From Vandiemenella viatica (Eukaryota > Arthropoda > Insecta > Orthoptera > Morabidae): a stretch of 64,000 nt of DNA. Under the pieces are notes generated by a model. That model saw nothing but the letters and a program-made list of their open reading frames with translations, had not been told where the DNA came from and did no database searches. The position numbers were made by a program, and so were the translations under genes. Positions 22,836 through 34,430 of this stretch are shown in pieces; positions within the stretch are counted from its first letter, which is position 1; each line of letters starts with the position of its first letter. The stretch covers positions 282,287,930-282,351,929 of the forward strand of contig JARYHS010008074.1 in assembly GCA_031002005.1 (NCBI GenBank), written 5' to 3'.

Positions 22836-23148
22836 AGTCTTTGCGTGATCCGACAGGGTCCAATTGCAGATAATAATATATATAGGATTATTAATTCAAC
22901 TTTGGTTGAAAATCACTATGTCATAGTTGAACAGTTTATATATTTTGTCTCTGGATGTCGGTAAGGTGGATCGCTCCACTACCTCCCGCTGCGAGCGTGG
23001 CATGGCCACTGTGGTATCTTAAGTTTGAGAAAAAAACTGGTATACGGGAATGCCGGGACAGTAATGCTTAATTCCTGGACATGGGACCAGACACAAAATT
23101 TGGGGACATTCTTGGATTTCCAGGCCATCTGGCAACCCTAATTGCGGG

Positions 23149-24640
23149 TGTAGTGCTGCGAATTACACCAGAAGTGGCAAATCATCGTTTATCTGTCACT
23201 CGAGACCTGGGACAGCTCTTTAGCTACGAGATGAGAAGTTGGTGTTCTATTAATTGTTTTTCTGACCTGGTAATAACTTTCAGTAATAGTTCGCGTACTT
23301 ATGTCATGTTTTTTTTGTCAGTGCTCATCTCTGGTAAATAAGAATAGTTAATGTAATTTCTAATTACGTCAATATGATCTTTAGAATTCTTCTTTTGCTG
23401 TGGTTCAGGTAATTTTCACATTATAGTTTTGATTGCTTTGTTTCATTAGTAAAGTAATATTTTGTGTTTATAAAGTCAGTTAACCATTTTCATTGTAAGT
23501 TACACCAGCCAAAATTTTCCCAAACATTAATATTTAAGTATTAACTATCCATTTTTAAATATTAATCAAATTATATTACTTCACTATTATAATGGTACCC
23601 ATTCTAGATTACAAGGTATAGGAATTTTTACCTCGTCGGAGCAAAGTGCATAGTAATGGTTCAATCGCAGGTTGAAATGGCGAGACTTTGATCATACGTT
23701 AGTGATATAGACGCTCTTAAACTCATCTTCAGTTCAGGCATCTTTTTTTTTAATTATATGTAATCACTCTAGGATCCTACGTGGTTCGATACTACTAAAA
23801 ATCGCTGTTCCTCTTTACCCCGATAGGTTACGGTGGCCACGGCAGAGGCTCTGCAAAATTGTAATTTTGTGAATTAGGTGGCTGAATTACCATGGGGTCT
23901 GCTGGCCAATAGCAGTTTCGTGTCTAGGAATTTTCCGAGCCGAAGCGAAAACTGTGAGATTGCCGCCTCTTCCAACATTAATTTGCCGCCACCTCGACTG
24001 TCGGCCATTTTTATCACACCTTTGTCGCAAGATTTTGCCGTCCCGCCGAAGTTGCCAGCTGGGGCAAGTGCTCGGATTTGCCCCCTCCCCCTCCCCTAGA
24101 TCCGGCTCAGGTTTTATTTTTTATCACATTGAGAATTTTATATTTTTGCCTGCATTTAAATGGAATCTTCTTTAGAAACATTCTGACTTTTTCACTGACT
24201 TCATTTCCTTCTTTTCAGAGGAGCTATCTTCCCTTTAATGTAGTGTTTCTTTTTTATAGCGTTAAACTGTGGGGACTAGAAATGTGTGCAATTACTATAA
24301 ATTTGTTACTTACAAGATTCTTACCAAACCATTTTCCTATCAATGTAGTTTTCACGAATACCGGAAAATCAAGAACCACTACACAATTGAGAAATTTGTT
24401 AGTTTACTTGTTAGTATATTTCTTGCACAGTGCACCACTGTAATAACACTGCTGTGGGCCTGTATCGCACATGGCCTTGGCTCTGCAGTCGGTCACCTGA
24501 CCGTGACTCGAATGACACAGGCCATGCATTGCGCGGGCCCAGAGGCTGTGGTTGCTGTTACGTCGACCCTGCCACTTACGGATACTCCTGGTTCACTACA
24601 GCGGAGAGGGGAACCAAATAAGTTATTAAATTTTTAAAGG
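23149..24640. other. Unassigned region with a GC-rich block at 23.82-24.11 kb
   Basis: ORFs at 23878-24099 and 24078-24443 are open through a C-rich stretch but show no domain, and their frames overlap. A GC-richer island also lies at 24.46-24.60 kb. Neither gives a recognisable gene. Confidence 0.4.
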
Positions 24641-24775
24641 AATTATGTTGGTATTCACCTAGAGTGATTTTGCGAACCATGGAAAACCGAAATCGAGTGG
24701 CCGGATCGGAGATCGAACCATAGTCCTCCGGAATATCAGACATAAATGTAAACCGATCACCCATCTGGCTTGATA
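24640..24775 (-). mobile_element. Degenerate SINE, family 1
   Basis: The block with CCTAGAGTGATTTTGCGAAC, CATGGAAAACCGAAATC and GATCGAACCATAGTCCTCC matches the antisense head and body of the family-1 SINE at 18.0 kb. No target duplication was seen. Confidence 0.6.
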
Positions 24776-25176
24776 CTTTTTTTTACCAATTCTTACAAAC
24801 CAATGTGAGTGCAATCTCTGGTCTCGGAGCAATCAATGATACATGTATGAGCGAGAGATTTCCAAATAAATACAGCAGTGAAACTCAATAGTAATAGTTT
24901 TCTTGTGAGTAAAGGATATGCTACCTATAAACATACCGTAGATAATTCTCAATTTTCGTTCCAAGCAAATGAAGAATTTAAGTTTAAACCTTCAAAAGAA
25001 TACATGTTTGCAAGGATGTTCCAGATGTTGAAGACCGTGTTTTCTTTGTTAACAGGCGCACAAATGTAAGGAAATACTAACGCATCTACCACAGAAGTTC
25101 ATTTTGAATTAATATTAAATTCTATCCTTTGGCTCACACGAAAGCAGAATTACCCGTTTGATTTAAAATACAAACG

Positions 25177-25378
25177 CCGGCCTTGGTAGCTTAGGGGCTT
25201 GAGTCCGGCCGAGGGCATAGGTGTATAGTGTTGTGTGTATTTGAATGTCGTATCCGTCCTGTAGTGTTCATGTGTTCATACTTAGTGTCTACATTGTATT
25301 GGAGACATTGAAACACTAGAACAGTCGATAATCACGTTGAGCTGGCTGTATGGCCTATGTAGCCAAATGCTATTAAAA
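25177..25378 (+). mobile_element. SINE, family 2, with 12-bp target duplication
   Basis: A 202-bp insertion is flanked by the 12-mer AAAATACAAACG at 25165-25176 and 25379-25390. It starts CCGGCCTTGGTAGCTTAGGG and ends in TATTAAAAA, fitting a Pol III-derived retroposon. The head is only weakly tRNA-like (a possible A box in GGTAGCTTAGGGGCTTGAG), so its parental RNA is unclear. Confidence 0.85.
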
Positions 25379-26034
25379 AAAATACAAACGCACCGTGTTG
25401 CTCTTAGAACTTATGAATATTACACAGATTTCATAACATGTGTACCAACGTGTTTTGCGGCCTCGTTAAGATTATCTTAAAAAACCACTACACCCGTAAT
25501 TTCATTGAAATTTGATGATCGTCCCTCGCTGGAAGCAGAAATTAGTTTCCTTCAACATTCTGCAAGTTTATTTACGATGAAATATGTATGATCCAGAAGT
25601 AGTTAATTCTTGCTACTCAAATTAAATGTATCGCATATTTTGCTATAGGAATCAGTAAGCCAGTACCAACACAAACATGCCGGAAAACGTTTTTAAAAGT
25701 TGCGATCTTAGTTTCCTTATATACAACGTGTAGGAAATAATAGAAACAGAGTAGGATCTCTGAAAAAAAAATCAAGTATTATCATAGGTATTTCTTTAAA
25801 TGCTAAATGTTTTTAAACTAAGACAAAGAAGGAGCAATGTCTTAAAATCATTAAAATCTTGTTTCAGCTGATCGTTAATCCATAAACTGTTGTATCTCGT
25901 CACTTCTTATGGTTATCAACATGGAAATAATATCATATCATCTACTAATCTCCCTTTTGTCATCTAAAACAACTCTGAAACATTCTTGCAACATACGTAG
26001 ACCTACAACTTACAATCCACTTCTTCTGTGTGAA

Positions 26035-26186
26035 TTCCCCAAATCACTCCAGGTGAATGCCGGGATGCTTCCTACAAAAGGCCATGGCCGAATTCCTTCC
26101 CATTCCTTGCCCCCATCCTTTCCCGTCTCTAAAGACCACGTTGTTAAAAAGGGACGTTAAACTGTTAAAAAAAAAAAAAAAAAATA
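26035..26186 (+). mobile_element. 5'-truncated family-1 SINE with 11-bp target duplication
   Basis: It matches the family-1 body from CCAAATCACTCCAG to GTTAAACTGTTAAAA, then an 18-A tail. TTCTGTGTGAA flanks it at 26024-26034 and 26187-26197. The tRNA-like head is missing, so reverse transcription stopped early. Confidence 0.88.
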
Positions 26187-26569
26187 TTCTGTGTGAAGGC
26201 AATACAAGCAAATTTAATCTAACCATCACATATCTCTCCATATTAAAAACAGAATGTTTACACTGTTCAAAAACATTTCTTATTCGTTCCTTAAAATTTG
26301 ACAGCCAATTATTTTCGTCTACTGATACTAATCGGCAACACCGAGATGAAGAACTGGCTAGTGGACAAAATTGTTTAACCGATTTAACTGTAAATGATAT
26401 TTTTCAATTCAAAGATAATATAATTACTAGTCGTTAAGCTGCAGGGACATCATCGAGCTAAATGCATTACAAAATACATTTTGGGAAATATTCAGGAAAT
26501 AAAAAATTATTCCATTGCGGCGCCAAAATTCAAGAACAAAACTTCCCCCCCGCCCCCCCTGGATCCTTA

Positions 26570-26775
26570 CGACTTCTCGACTTCAAGATCATTAAAGCCG
26601 GGAGAGGATGGGTTGCAAGGAATCATGCCGACATTCACCTGAAGCGATTTGGGGAAAGCGTGGGAAACCGAAATCTGGATTACCGGACAAGGAATTGAAC
26701 TTACGTACTCCCGAATATCACCCATCAGAATCGGTCCTTAGTCATAGTCAGACGCTCCATTGTCTAAAGTACAAT
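26570..26775 (-). mobile_element. Degenerate SINE, family 1
   Basis: AGCGATTTGGGGAAAGCG, GGGAAACCGAAATCTGGATT and GGACAAGGAATTGAACTTAC follow the antisense order of the family-1 SINE. It is well diverged, with no clear target duplication. Confidence 0.6.
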
Positions 26776-27235
26776 AAGAGACAGATGTTAACAGAGTGTG
26801 GACAAATAATTCAAATTCTGAAATATATTATTACCATGGCTCCATAGTAGTGGTAACTCGGCCAATAACGGCGCTTTTTCAACGATCTGATTGGCGATTC
26901 GAATCTTTTCATTGCAGTATTTTGTAAGAGACAGGAAATTTGTCAGAGTGAATATTCAAGCTGATATAACTGAACTGTAAATAAAAGAAATGTTTAGACT
27001 AACATTGCAGATAAATACACTTCTAAATAGAATTGAATATTCATTGATCCCTCTAGGACTATAGTTACTTTAAAAATAGAAAGAAACATTTTGTGCTGTC
27101 GAGTGTAAGTAGTGATAGAATGAGAGCGATAAGTTTTACGAGGCTCATTAATTATATGGACAAGTGATTAATGGTTACCAACCTCGACATGTGATCGGTA
27201 GCGGTTCACAAAGTAATACCCCAGCGGTTACTGAC

Positions 27236-27240
<5 letters not shown>

Positions 27241-27309
<69 letters not shown>

Positions 27310-27513
27310 GGCTTTGCGCCTTGTCGAGGACGTTAAAGGCCGGAAAAGACTGAGGACAAGAGAATTGGAAGGAATTCCGTAATGGTCTTTTGAAGGAATT
27401 ATGCAGGCATTAGCCTAAAGTGATTTGGGAATGTCTGGATTGCTGGATAGGGATTCGAATCCGCGTCCTCTCGAATGTGAGGCCAGAACTCACCCACCAT
27501 GCTTGGTAAACAC
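27241..27513 (-). mobile_element. Family-1 SINE with a 64-base poly(A) tail
   Basis: On the minus strand the head near 27513 (CCAAGCATGGTGGGTGAG) leads through GGATTCGAATCCCTATCC (B box) to the body, then a run of 64 As (T at 27241-27304 on the plus strand). No target duplication could be identified. Confidence 0.8.
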
Positions 27514-27657
27514 ACTTTGCTTGTTTGCACACCTATATATATAGCGGACACAACCATTTAGTATTGAAAATATGTAGTTCATAAAACAGAGTGCAATAAT
27601 ACCCGTGAACAGCACAAAGCGGAATATGAGGAATGGGCCCCTGTTACCTGAAACAAT

Positions 27658-29050
27658 AGGCCCGTTTACATGTACGCGCCAAACTAGCGGTTTGGAACGG
27701 CGTTCGGACTGCCGCGCCGGAGCGTGAGGTTGGAGCGTCGCTCCTCGAGCGTGTGATGAATAATGGTCAACACTCCAGTCGCGCGCGCCAGGACTGCGGG
27801 TTGGAGCGTACGCGCCAAAAATGACCGTTATCGCGTGGCGCGTGGACTTTCCGCCAGGTTGGAAAGTTTTGTAGACGGTCCAGCTTGTAACATTCGGTTT
27901 TCAGGTCGTTGTTGTTTTTGTTAGTTGTGCTTGTGTTTATAAGTGTATTTAAAATATCGTCCAAAAGAAATGTCATAAACTGAGCAATATGAGCAACTTT
28001 AAATTTTTTTTTTTGGGGGGGGGGGGGGGCGGTACAGAAAGGATTAAATAAACAAAGTGTATATAGGCGGAAAGATGGCACGAAACTAGAGATCTATATG
28101 GACACAAGCCTATTCAGTGAGAGCAACGTGAAAAATAAATGACCCAGATGATTTTAAAAAATTGTCTACGAAACGACAGTTCCATATATAACTACATTTT
28201 AATAATAATAATATTTCATTAAATTGCAATGGAGCGTACGCTCCTGTGGCAATTTCCCTACACATCCAGTTTCCCCCTTTCCTGCACCCACCTACATTTG
28301 CCCTCTACAAATTTTAACTTTAAATTCTTTCAACGTTTTTGGTAAAGTGTTCATCATTTCCATTTGTAGCTTATTACAATACCTGACACCCTTACCTAAA
28401 AAGGTGACGTTAAAGTTAGTATCTCCACAAATATCAAAACAAGACACAGTCATGAGGAAGAGCATAACTGCAGAGTGATGTTTGCTTCCTACTCTTCGTT
28501 TTTTGGCAACTGGAATATCCCTCCAAGATTTGAAATTGCTTGCATATATTTTTCTCAGTTCTTTTCGAATTGCCGCCGAGTTTCTTGAATCCTTTCAGTG
28601 ACGAAATCTTTGTTTTCACTTTCACCCTGCTGAATTCTACTAACTAATCATATTTACGATTTTTTGAATTTTTATTTTTGTAGTCATTTGATTTAACCTT
28701 CCACAAACATAGAAAATTCTTATAAAGTTCTATAAATCCTTCCAAATTATCTCTTGACCACATTTTTCAAGAACTAGATTTTTATCTGTTAAAGCAGGGT
28801 AAAGTTAAATAAAGTCACCCAGAAATTCGAACCAACATCGAACTTGTACTGACGCATCAAGACTGCAGACCGACAATGCACGTGTAAACACAAGGCCCAG
28901 ACCTGTGCGCCAGATGTGCGCATTCGGAGCGCGCGCCAGGCCTCTCTGACCACCGAGCATTTACACGTAAAGGATTGATGCGCACGCCTGGAGAGTACGC
29001 TCCAAAACCATCGGAAAAACCGTGCGTTTAAACGTGTGTGCAGTTGTGTG
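27658..29050. mobile_element. Possible TIR element, GC-rich ends
   Basis: AGGCCCGTTTACATGTACGC at the left and, read in reverse from the right, CACACACGTTTAAACGCACG are similar. Both are followed by runs with GTTTGGAACG / TTTTGGAGCG and many GCGC motifs. This suggests a non-autonomous DNA transposon of about 1.4 kb with imperfect inverted ends, now holding a LINE A tail (28.2-28.6 kb). No transposase or firm target duplication was seen. Confidence 0.4.
28196..28625 (-). mobile_element. LINE A 3' end, minus strand, 5'-truncated
   Basis: It begins (its 3' end) with the ATT-rich tail and GCAATGGAGCGTACGCTCCT, the GC-rich inverted repeat of LINE A's 3' UTR. It continues through the C-terminal coding remnant. 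The match to the 7.2-7.44 and 58.4 kb copies is clear to about 28480 and weaker beyond. Confidence 0.75.
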
Positions 29051-29249
29051 TGGAACATCAAACTGTGGAAAAACCAGTCTTGTACTCTGTAATATAATGA
29101 ATATTACAGGAAAATTTATTAGTAAAATGATCCGAAGACAAGGGTGGTAGCGAAGGCCGCAAGAACTGCCGCAATCAGTTTTTATATTTACGCATTACGC
29201 CGCTGTTGATAGCCTATTAGACGTGACAGAAAACGCTCTATGATTGGTG

Positions 29250-31285
29250 GACGCTTGAGTGACGTCACACGTCTGTAAACGATGCTGTTGCGAATGGAGC
29301 GTTTAACATTATCCAAGTTTTCAACTATTTTTTATTGTTTGTTGCTGGTTATTCCTTGTTATTAATGAAATTTCATTTTGAAAACAAAATCGAGAGCAAT
29401 TTGTTAAAGAATACAGCGGAAAAATATCGAAAATAGATGCCTTATTTGTGGGGCTAGCTATAGAAAAAACCCCTGACTTTTATTCTGCTGAGCTTAAAAA
29501 TGTATCAGCTTCAATTTGAGAATCATTTATTTTTAAATTGAAAGTTACAGATTGATTGTTTTGCTTTCGCAAACCATACGTCGAAAAATTCTGTACGCGA
29601 AATTTGTGCAGTCATGCTGAAAATAAAGAAAAGTTGTATGGGTATCACAAACATGAACAAACAAATGAAGGTATTTCTTGTAGCTTATAAGTAGCCCTTT
29701 CAAATAAATATAGTAAGAGATCGGTATAATGTGGTATAACGAACTAAAAATCAACATGAAATTCGCTCAGTAGTTTTTTTTTAATTAAAATAATCTCGCT
29801 CTGCATTAATGATGCTAATGATTAAGTTTAAAAATGTATTACGGAAAAATCATACGTAAACTTACCTTGAGACTCGCCAAAAGCAATAGAAACACACAAA
29901 TCACTACTAGCACGCAGAAACACAGCGTAATCATCGACCAAGCTCAGTCGAATGGCGCGGCCGACTGGAGCACTTGATCAGTGGATCACAGGAAGTTCAT
30001 TGTTCAAACTATTTTTTCTATTGTTAGGCGCGAATTCATGGAAAATAAACCTTTGTTCCGAGTAATATGCTTTATCTACTTTGAATGTAAATTGTTTGTT
30101 TATGTATTTACCTACCTCGTTTCACTTCATCTCACATGAAGAATCTGTTATGTTTAAGTGTTTACTGTTAACATAAAGAGAAGCAACTGAGAAGTAGTGT
30201 CGGGTAGCTGTTTGATTGAAGAGTGGTAATGGAATTCAGAACGTCCTACGTTCGAACCTTGATTGGGATAATAGTTTTTGCGTACATTTTTTTCCGTTTT
30301 TGTTTGCTGTTTTTTGCACTACAGAACCATGTTTTTATTCGAAGAATAATGGTTGCTAAGAGTCATGCAAGCGTTAGAAAGAAATTGCTACCATACAAGA
30401 AAACTTAATTTTTAAACTTACCAGAGACAGAATATCATGCAAAAAATACAGGTGAATAATGGAATTTATTTTTGAAGTGAGATCACTTGTAGAAATTTCA
30501 TGCTAATCTCGCAACAGTTCCGGAACGCTTTGTGTCCTTTTCGTTGGAATTTTTACGTGACGATACAACTGCAGGTTACCTTCCTGACATAAATGCGTCT
30601 ATTTAGGCGGTATTTACTTTTAATGTGCAAGTAATTTTCATTTAAAAAAACTGTTTTTCGGTGTGCAAGTAACGTCCAATTTCCTTTTTGAAATCTTCTT
30701 TGGTTGTTTCAAATGGTTGTAATTCGATTGTTATTCAAAAAGTTGTGAAACGTGCCAGGAAAAAGAAAAATTAAATTGATGTTTTGGTGAATTTTCGGGG
30801 AAAAATGATTATGCGATGCAACCAACAGACACTAGTATCCAAAGAAAACGACTAAAGAAAACAAATTAAACATATTCCGAAGAGAGTATCGAACCTAAGG
30901 GCCCTAACCCTAATAATACCCGCCTTAAACAATGTATTACATTTAACTCTACGAAATTGCGGTGTAAATGAGCTTCACAGAAAATCATAAGTGACTTTGT
31001 AGCAATATCAAATTGAAGTTGTTACATTTTCAAAACTCCACAGAATAAAATTCAGTGGATGTTTCTATAGCTAGCCCCACAAATAAGGCGTTTACTATCA
31101 ATGTTTTTCCGCTGTAAGCTTTTACAAATTCTCGATGTTATATTCAAAACGAACTTTCATTAATAACAAGAAATAACCAGCAATAAACAATAAAAATAGT
31201 TGAAAACTTGGGTAATACGAAACGCTCCATTCGCAGCCGAGGCTTTTACAGACGTGTTACGTCACGAGTGTCGTTGCTTGCGCCG
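29250..31285. repeat. Long inverted repeat (two arms of about 280 bp, 1.5-kb spacer)
   Basis: The left arm (about 29250-29530) and right arm (about 31008-31285) are inverted copies. Shared landmarks are ACGTCTGTAAA, GCGAATGGAGCGTTT, TAGTTGAAAACTTGG in complement, TTATTAATGAAA and GTGGGGCTAGCTATAG. The outer part of the left arm holds TGACGTCA. The spacer carries only short ORFs with no known domain. The structure fits a long-TIR (foldback) DNA element or an inverted duplication. No target duplication was found. Confidence 0.75.
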
Positions 31286-32977
31286 GGCAGCAAAGGAGTG
31301 TTTTGGTGGGCTTTTAATTCTTTAAATTTTAACTTTGAATTTTACGCAAAATAAGGCACTTCGTCAAAAAAAATCTCTGTACTCGGTGAATAAGGTGTAC
31401 CAATAAACAATTTAAAACCATTTTCAAGAAGTAGTCAAACACCCAATTGGCGGAGCTGTATATACCACCTTTGAAGGCAGATGTGCTACCGCCAGTAGCT
31501 GCGCAGTGGCTGTATGGTCTTTGATGGCGGACCTGAAGCCGCTAACGCTCTTGGTCAAATATGATTTCCTGACCAACTGAAGCCAAATTGCGCATAGTGG
31601 CATAACAGAGAAAAGGCTCTGTTGTGCGACTAATATAACGAATCCCAGTCTCTTCATGTTGCTAGGTAGGCGCACACAGTCTGCATCACTAAATCTGCGT
31701 GCTACTTTGTTGCTGTAGTTTGTCATATCTGGCTTGGGGAAATAGTTACTTTCTCTTCTCGCTCATAACTTAACCTGGCGTATCTAACATCTGATTTCAA
31801 GCTGTATGTATAAGAGTTTGAATTCATTTAACTTTTGTCATTTCAAATCCTTTTGCGGAAGCCGCTCCTTGCCTGAGTTACTGAGGCCATGTCCTTAATA
31901 TTTCAGGTTGTGGCCAATAGCTCAACGGCTTCCAGCCTGGGACAGGACAACTCTCACTGTGGAACACACCAACGGAAGACTGTGAGATGTATCAAGGGAG
32001 ACACTTATAAGAGATTGATTCGTTCTTGAATATTTAGTTAAAAACACTGGTACCGGCATCATCACAATATTGGACTTAATTGAGAGGACTTCTATATTAC
32101 ATAACAAGAGAATGTTAGCGTAATCGCCTTAGTACACACCTCTCACGAAAGAAGAAAGTTTGGATTGTCAGAGTAAAATTCTCAGAGTAGACTAATGTAC
32201 ATTTTATGTTAAGTCTTATAAAAGCTAGCTACCCTCCGATTTTGGCGATTACCGAAAACAGAAGAACTCTTTTTGCAAGGATACGTACATATTTTTTTAA
32301 AAAATGACATTCATGCTTTCACCCAGCTGGCCACTCATTAAAAATAATTTACTATCAACCAGCTGGGTCATAGGTGACTGCGGATACCTGTACCGCTATA
32401 CTGTCGAAACACGGTTATTGTGATAGAAAAGAAAAAGAGACTCTTACCAAGAATGAAGCGACTAGAGGAAGAGGTACAACCAATCCTTGAATTTGTTAAT
32501 GCATTTATTAATGGTAAATTTTATGTTTCATGATTGAAAGCCAACCAGAGGACAATGTGGCTGTGAGACTAGAAGAAGCAGAGTAAAGGCAATGACAACA
32601 GGATTTAGCGATCGAGTATGAAGGGTGAAGAAGACACTTTTCGTTCGGCCTGCCGTAAGCAACGCCCACGACCCTACCGACAGCAGCCTAGCGGAGCACA
32701 CAACCACCCCGCCGCAACGGTTATGGAAACAGAAACTTTTGCGTCATAGTCGACCACCCTATTGACAGCCCTGAGATTGTGATGCTTGCTCTCCCGAGGA
32801 ACTTTCTGACCAGATAGGAGTTTGTCAAGAAAACTTATCACTGTTTGTCTTTATAAAATAAAATGTTCAAGTTCATCAGTAAATATTAAATTCAGATTGT
32901 GAACCTTGTTTTCACTATTGATTTAGTTAGTATGTCAATTGACTTGGTTTCTTTAAGTAATTCAAAATTATCATAAC
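31286..32977. other. Unassigned region
   Basis: ORF 31424-31726 (minus, 100 codons) is the longest and has no recognisable domain. No structured repeat was seen. Confidence 0.4.
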
Positions 32978-32984
32978 TTTAGGA

Positions 32985-33244
32985 ACTTTTTTTTTAACTT
33001 ATGGCTTTACGCTTGTCGACGTCGAAGTCGTTAGAGGCGGGATGAGACTGGGGACAAGGAACAGGAAGGAATTCGGCCATAGTCTTTTAAAGGAAGCATC
33101 CCGGCATTCGCCTGGAGTGATTTTGGGAAACCATTGAAAACACAAATCCGGATGCCCGGACGGGGATTCGAACCGACGCGCCTCCCGCCTTCGTCCTCCC
33201 GAATGCGAGGCCAGAGCACTAACCGTTCACCCGCCACGCTCGGT
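32985..33244 (-). mobile_element. Family-1 SINE with 7-bp target duplication
   Basis: It is a minus-strand copy with head CCGAGCGTGGCGGGTGAACG, B box GGTTCGAATCCCCG, the family body and a T run at 32987-32995. TTTAGGA flanks it at 32978-32984 and 33245-33251. Within the head, TCCTCCCGAATGCG is preceded by a short near-duplicate (CGCCTCCCGCC), lengthening it by about 20 bp compared with the 18.0-kb copy. Confidence 0.88.
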
Positions 33245-33854
33245 TTTAGGATCTGGATGGCGCTTCCTTCATAATAGGGAGCACTCCAAAAGACGCCCAC
33301 CTGAGTTTAAAATATATATAATTACGTTCAAATTAATAATAGGAATTAAATGGCGCAGTGTGCTCGAGAAGTAACACTCCTCACATAGGAAGCACTTAAC
33401 AGTAGATTAATACAGAAAATATCGTCATAATTGTGGGAAAAGTAAATGAAGTCTGAAAAAGGGAGAGAAATCTATTAGTTTGAAATATTGATCTAAGAAC
33501 CAGAAAGAATTTCCTAAACTTGTATGCATGGAGAACAGAAGATTGTAAAGCACGGACTTAAGAAATAGTAGAAAAAAATGAAAACACGATGCTATATAAG
33601 GACCTTGAAAAATAAATGGGTTGTTAAAGTACGTGTTTCAGGAAAGGTGATTCAAAATTGTAGGTCACATTTTGAGACGTGTGTGATTGATTAATTTGTT
33701 AACAGTAGAGGAAGACAAAAGATCAAAAGGGTTTTAAAATCAAAGCAAAGAAGACTGAACTACTGGTTAGCTGGAAACAAGCACGTAAAATAAATAATAA
33801 GGACACCAAGGGAATGAAGTTGACCCAAGTAGATATATGTATAGAATAATAACT

Positions 33855-34430
33855 GCAGAAGGTGGCTGTGAATCAGAGGTGAAAACGAAAGTTAAAGCTG
33901 GATGGAGAAAATGGAGAGATGTTGCTGGAGTGATATGTGATAAAAGATGCCTAAACACCTGAAAGTAAAAGTGTATACCACTATGGTAAGACCGGTTATC
34001 ATTTATGGGTCGGAAACATAGGCTTTACGTAAAACAGAGGAAGCCCTCCTGGAGAGGACGAAAATGTGGATGCTAAGTTGGCTGTTGGGTGTTTACCTAA
34101 AGGACAGACTTTGAATTGAAGATATAAGAAAAATAGCTGGATTTGTTTGTATTAGTGAAGTTATTAGAGAGGGATGATGAAGGTGGTACGGTCATATCAT
34201 GAAAAGAGGTCAGGAAGAACCAATCAAGAAAGCATGGTGTATGCCTGTGGAAGGAAAGAGATCCAGAAGGAGACCAAGAATAAGGTGGAAGGACCTAGTT
34301 AAGAAGGGCTTCAGAACTTAGGACTGAAAGAAGAGGACACGAAGACCGGGAAATGTGGAGGAAACTCGTCAAGGCGGCCGACTCCTGATGTTGGGAAATA
34401 GTGGTGGAGAAGAAGAAAATATAAAGCAGG
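33855..34430 (+). pseudogene. RTE-like LINE, 3' coding part (LINE C)
   Basis: Reading across frames gives WRKWRDVAGVICDKRMPKHL, then VYTTMVRPVIIYGSET, a block with WLLGV, RWYGHIMKRGQEEPIKKAW and GKRSRRRPRIRWKDLVKKG, ending in DREMWRKLVKAADS. This is the well-known C-terminal region of RTE/BovB-type LINEs. Stops such as TAG at 34019 and TGA at 34112 and 34173 show it is dead. The element is 5'-truncated, starting near 33855 or a little before. Confidence 0.8.

Larger units (their letters stand above)
17200..22868 (+). mobile_element. RTE-like LINE (LINE B), nearly full length but interrupted three times
   Basis: The order is a GC-rich 5' UTR (17200-17455), endonuclease (17460-18000), linker (18213-18770), reverse transcriptase (18837-19598 and 20652-20950) and C-terminal region (22299-22835). 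It is split by a SINE (18000-18213), a TTA-flanked TIR element (19602-20651) and a mariner (20992-22296). Removing these three restores a single LINE order. Numerous stops and frameshifts show that it is dead. The RTE-like assignment rests on the EN and RT motifs and on the GDLES/RKILGP C-terminal block, not on a phylogeny. Confidence 0.8.
16978..23140. mobile_element. hAT-like TIR element containing a nested stack of insertions
   Basis: The ends are TAGCGTTGCCAGAT and ATCTGGCAACCCTA, inverted copies of each other. They are flanked by a perfect 8-bp duplication ATTGCGGG at 16970-16977 and 23141-23148, the size typical of hAT elements. The element's own sequence is only the outer parts (16978 to about 17150, and about 22870 to 23140). 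It matches, in reverse, the compact 326-bp copy at 59.7 kb. The interior is an RTE-like LINE and its own insertions. No transposase of its own remains, so it is a MITE-type element. Confidence 0.85.
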
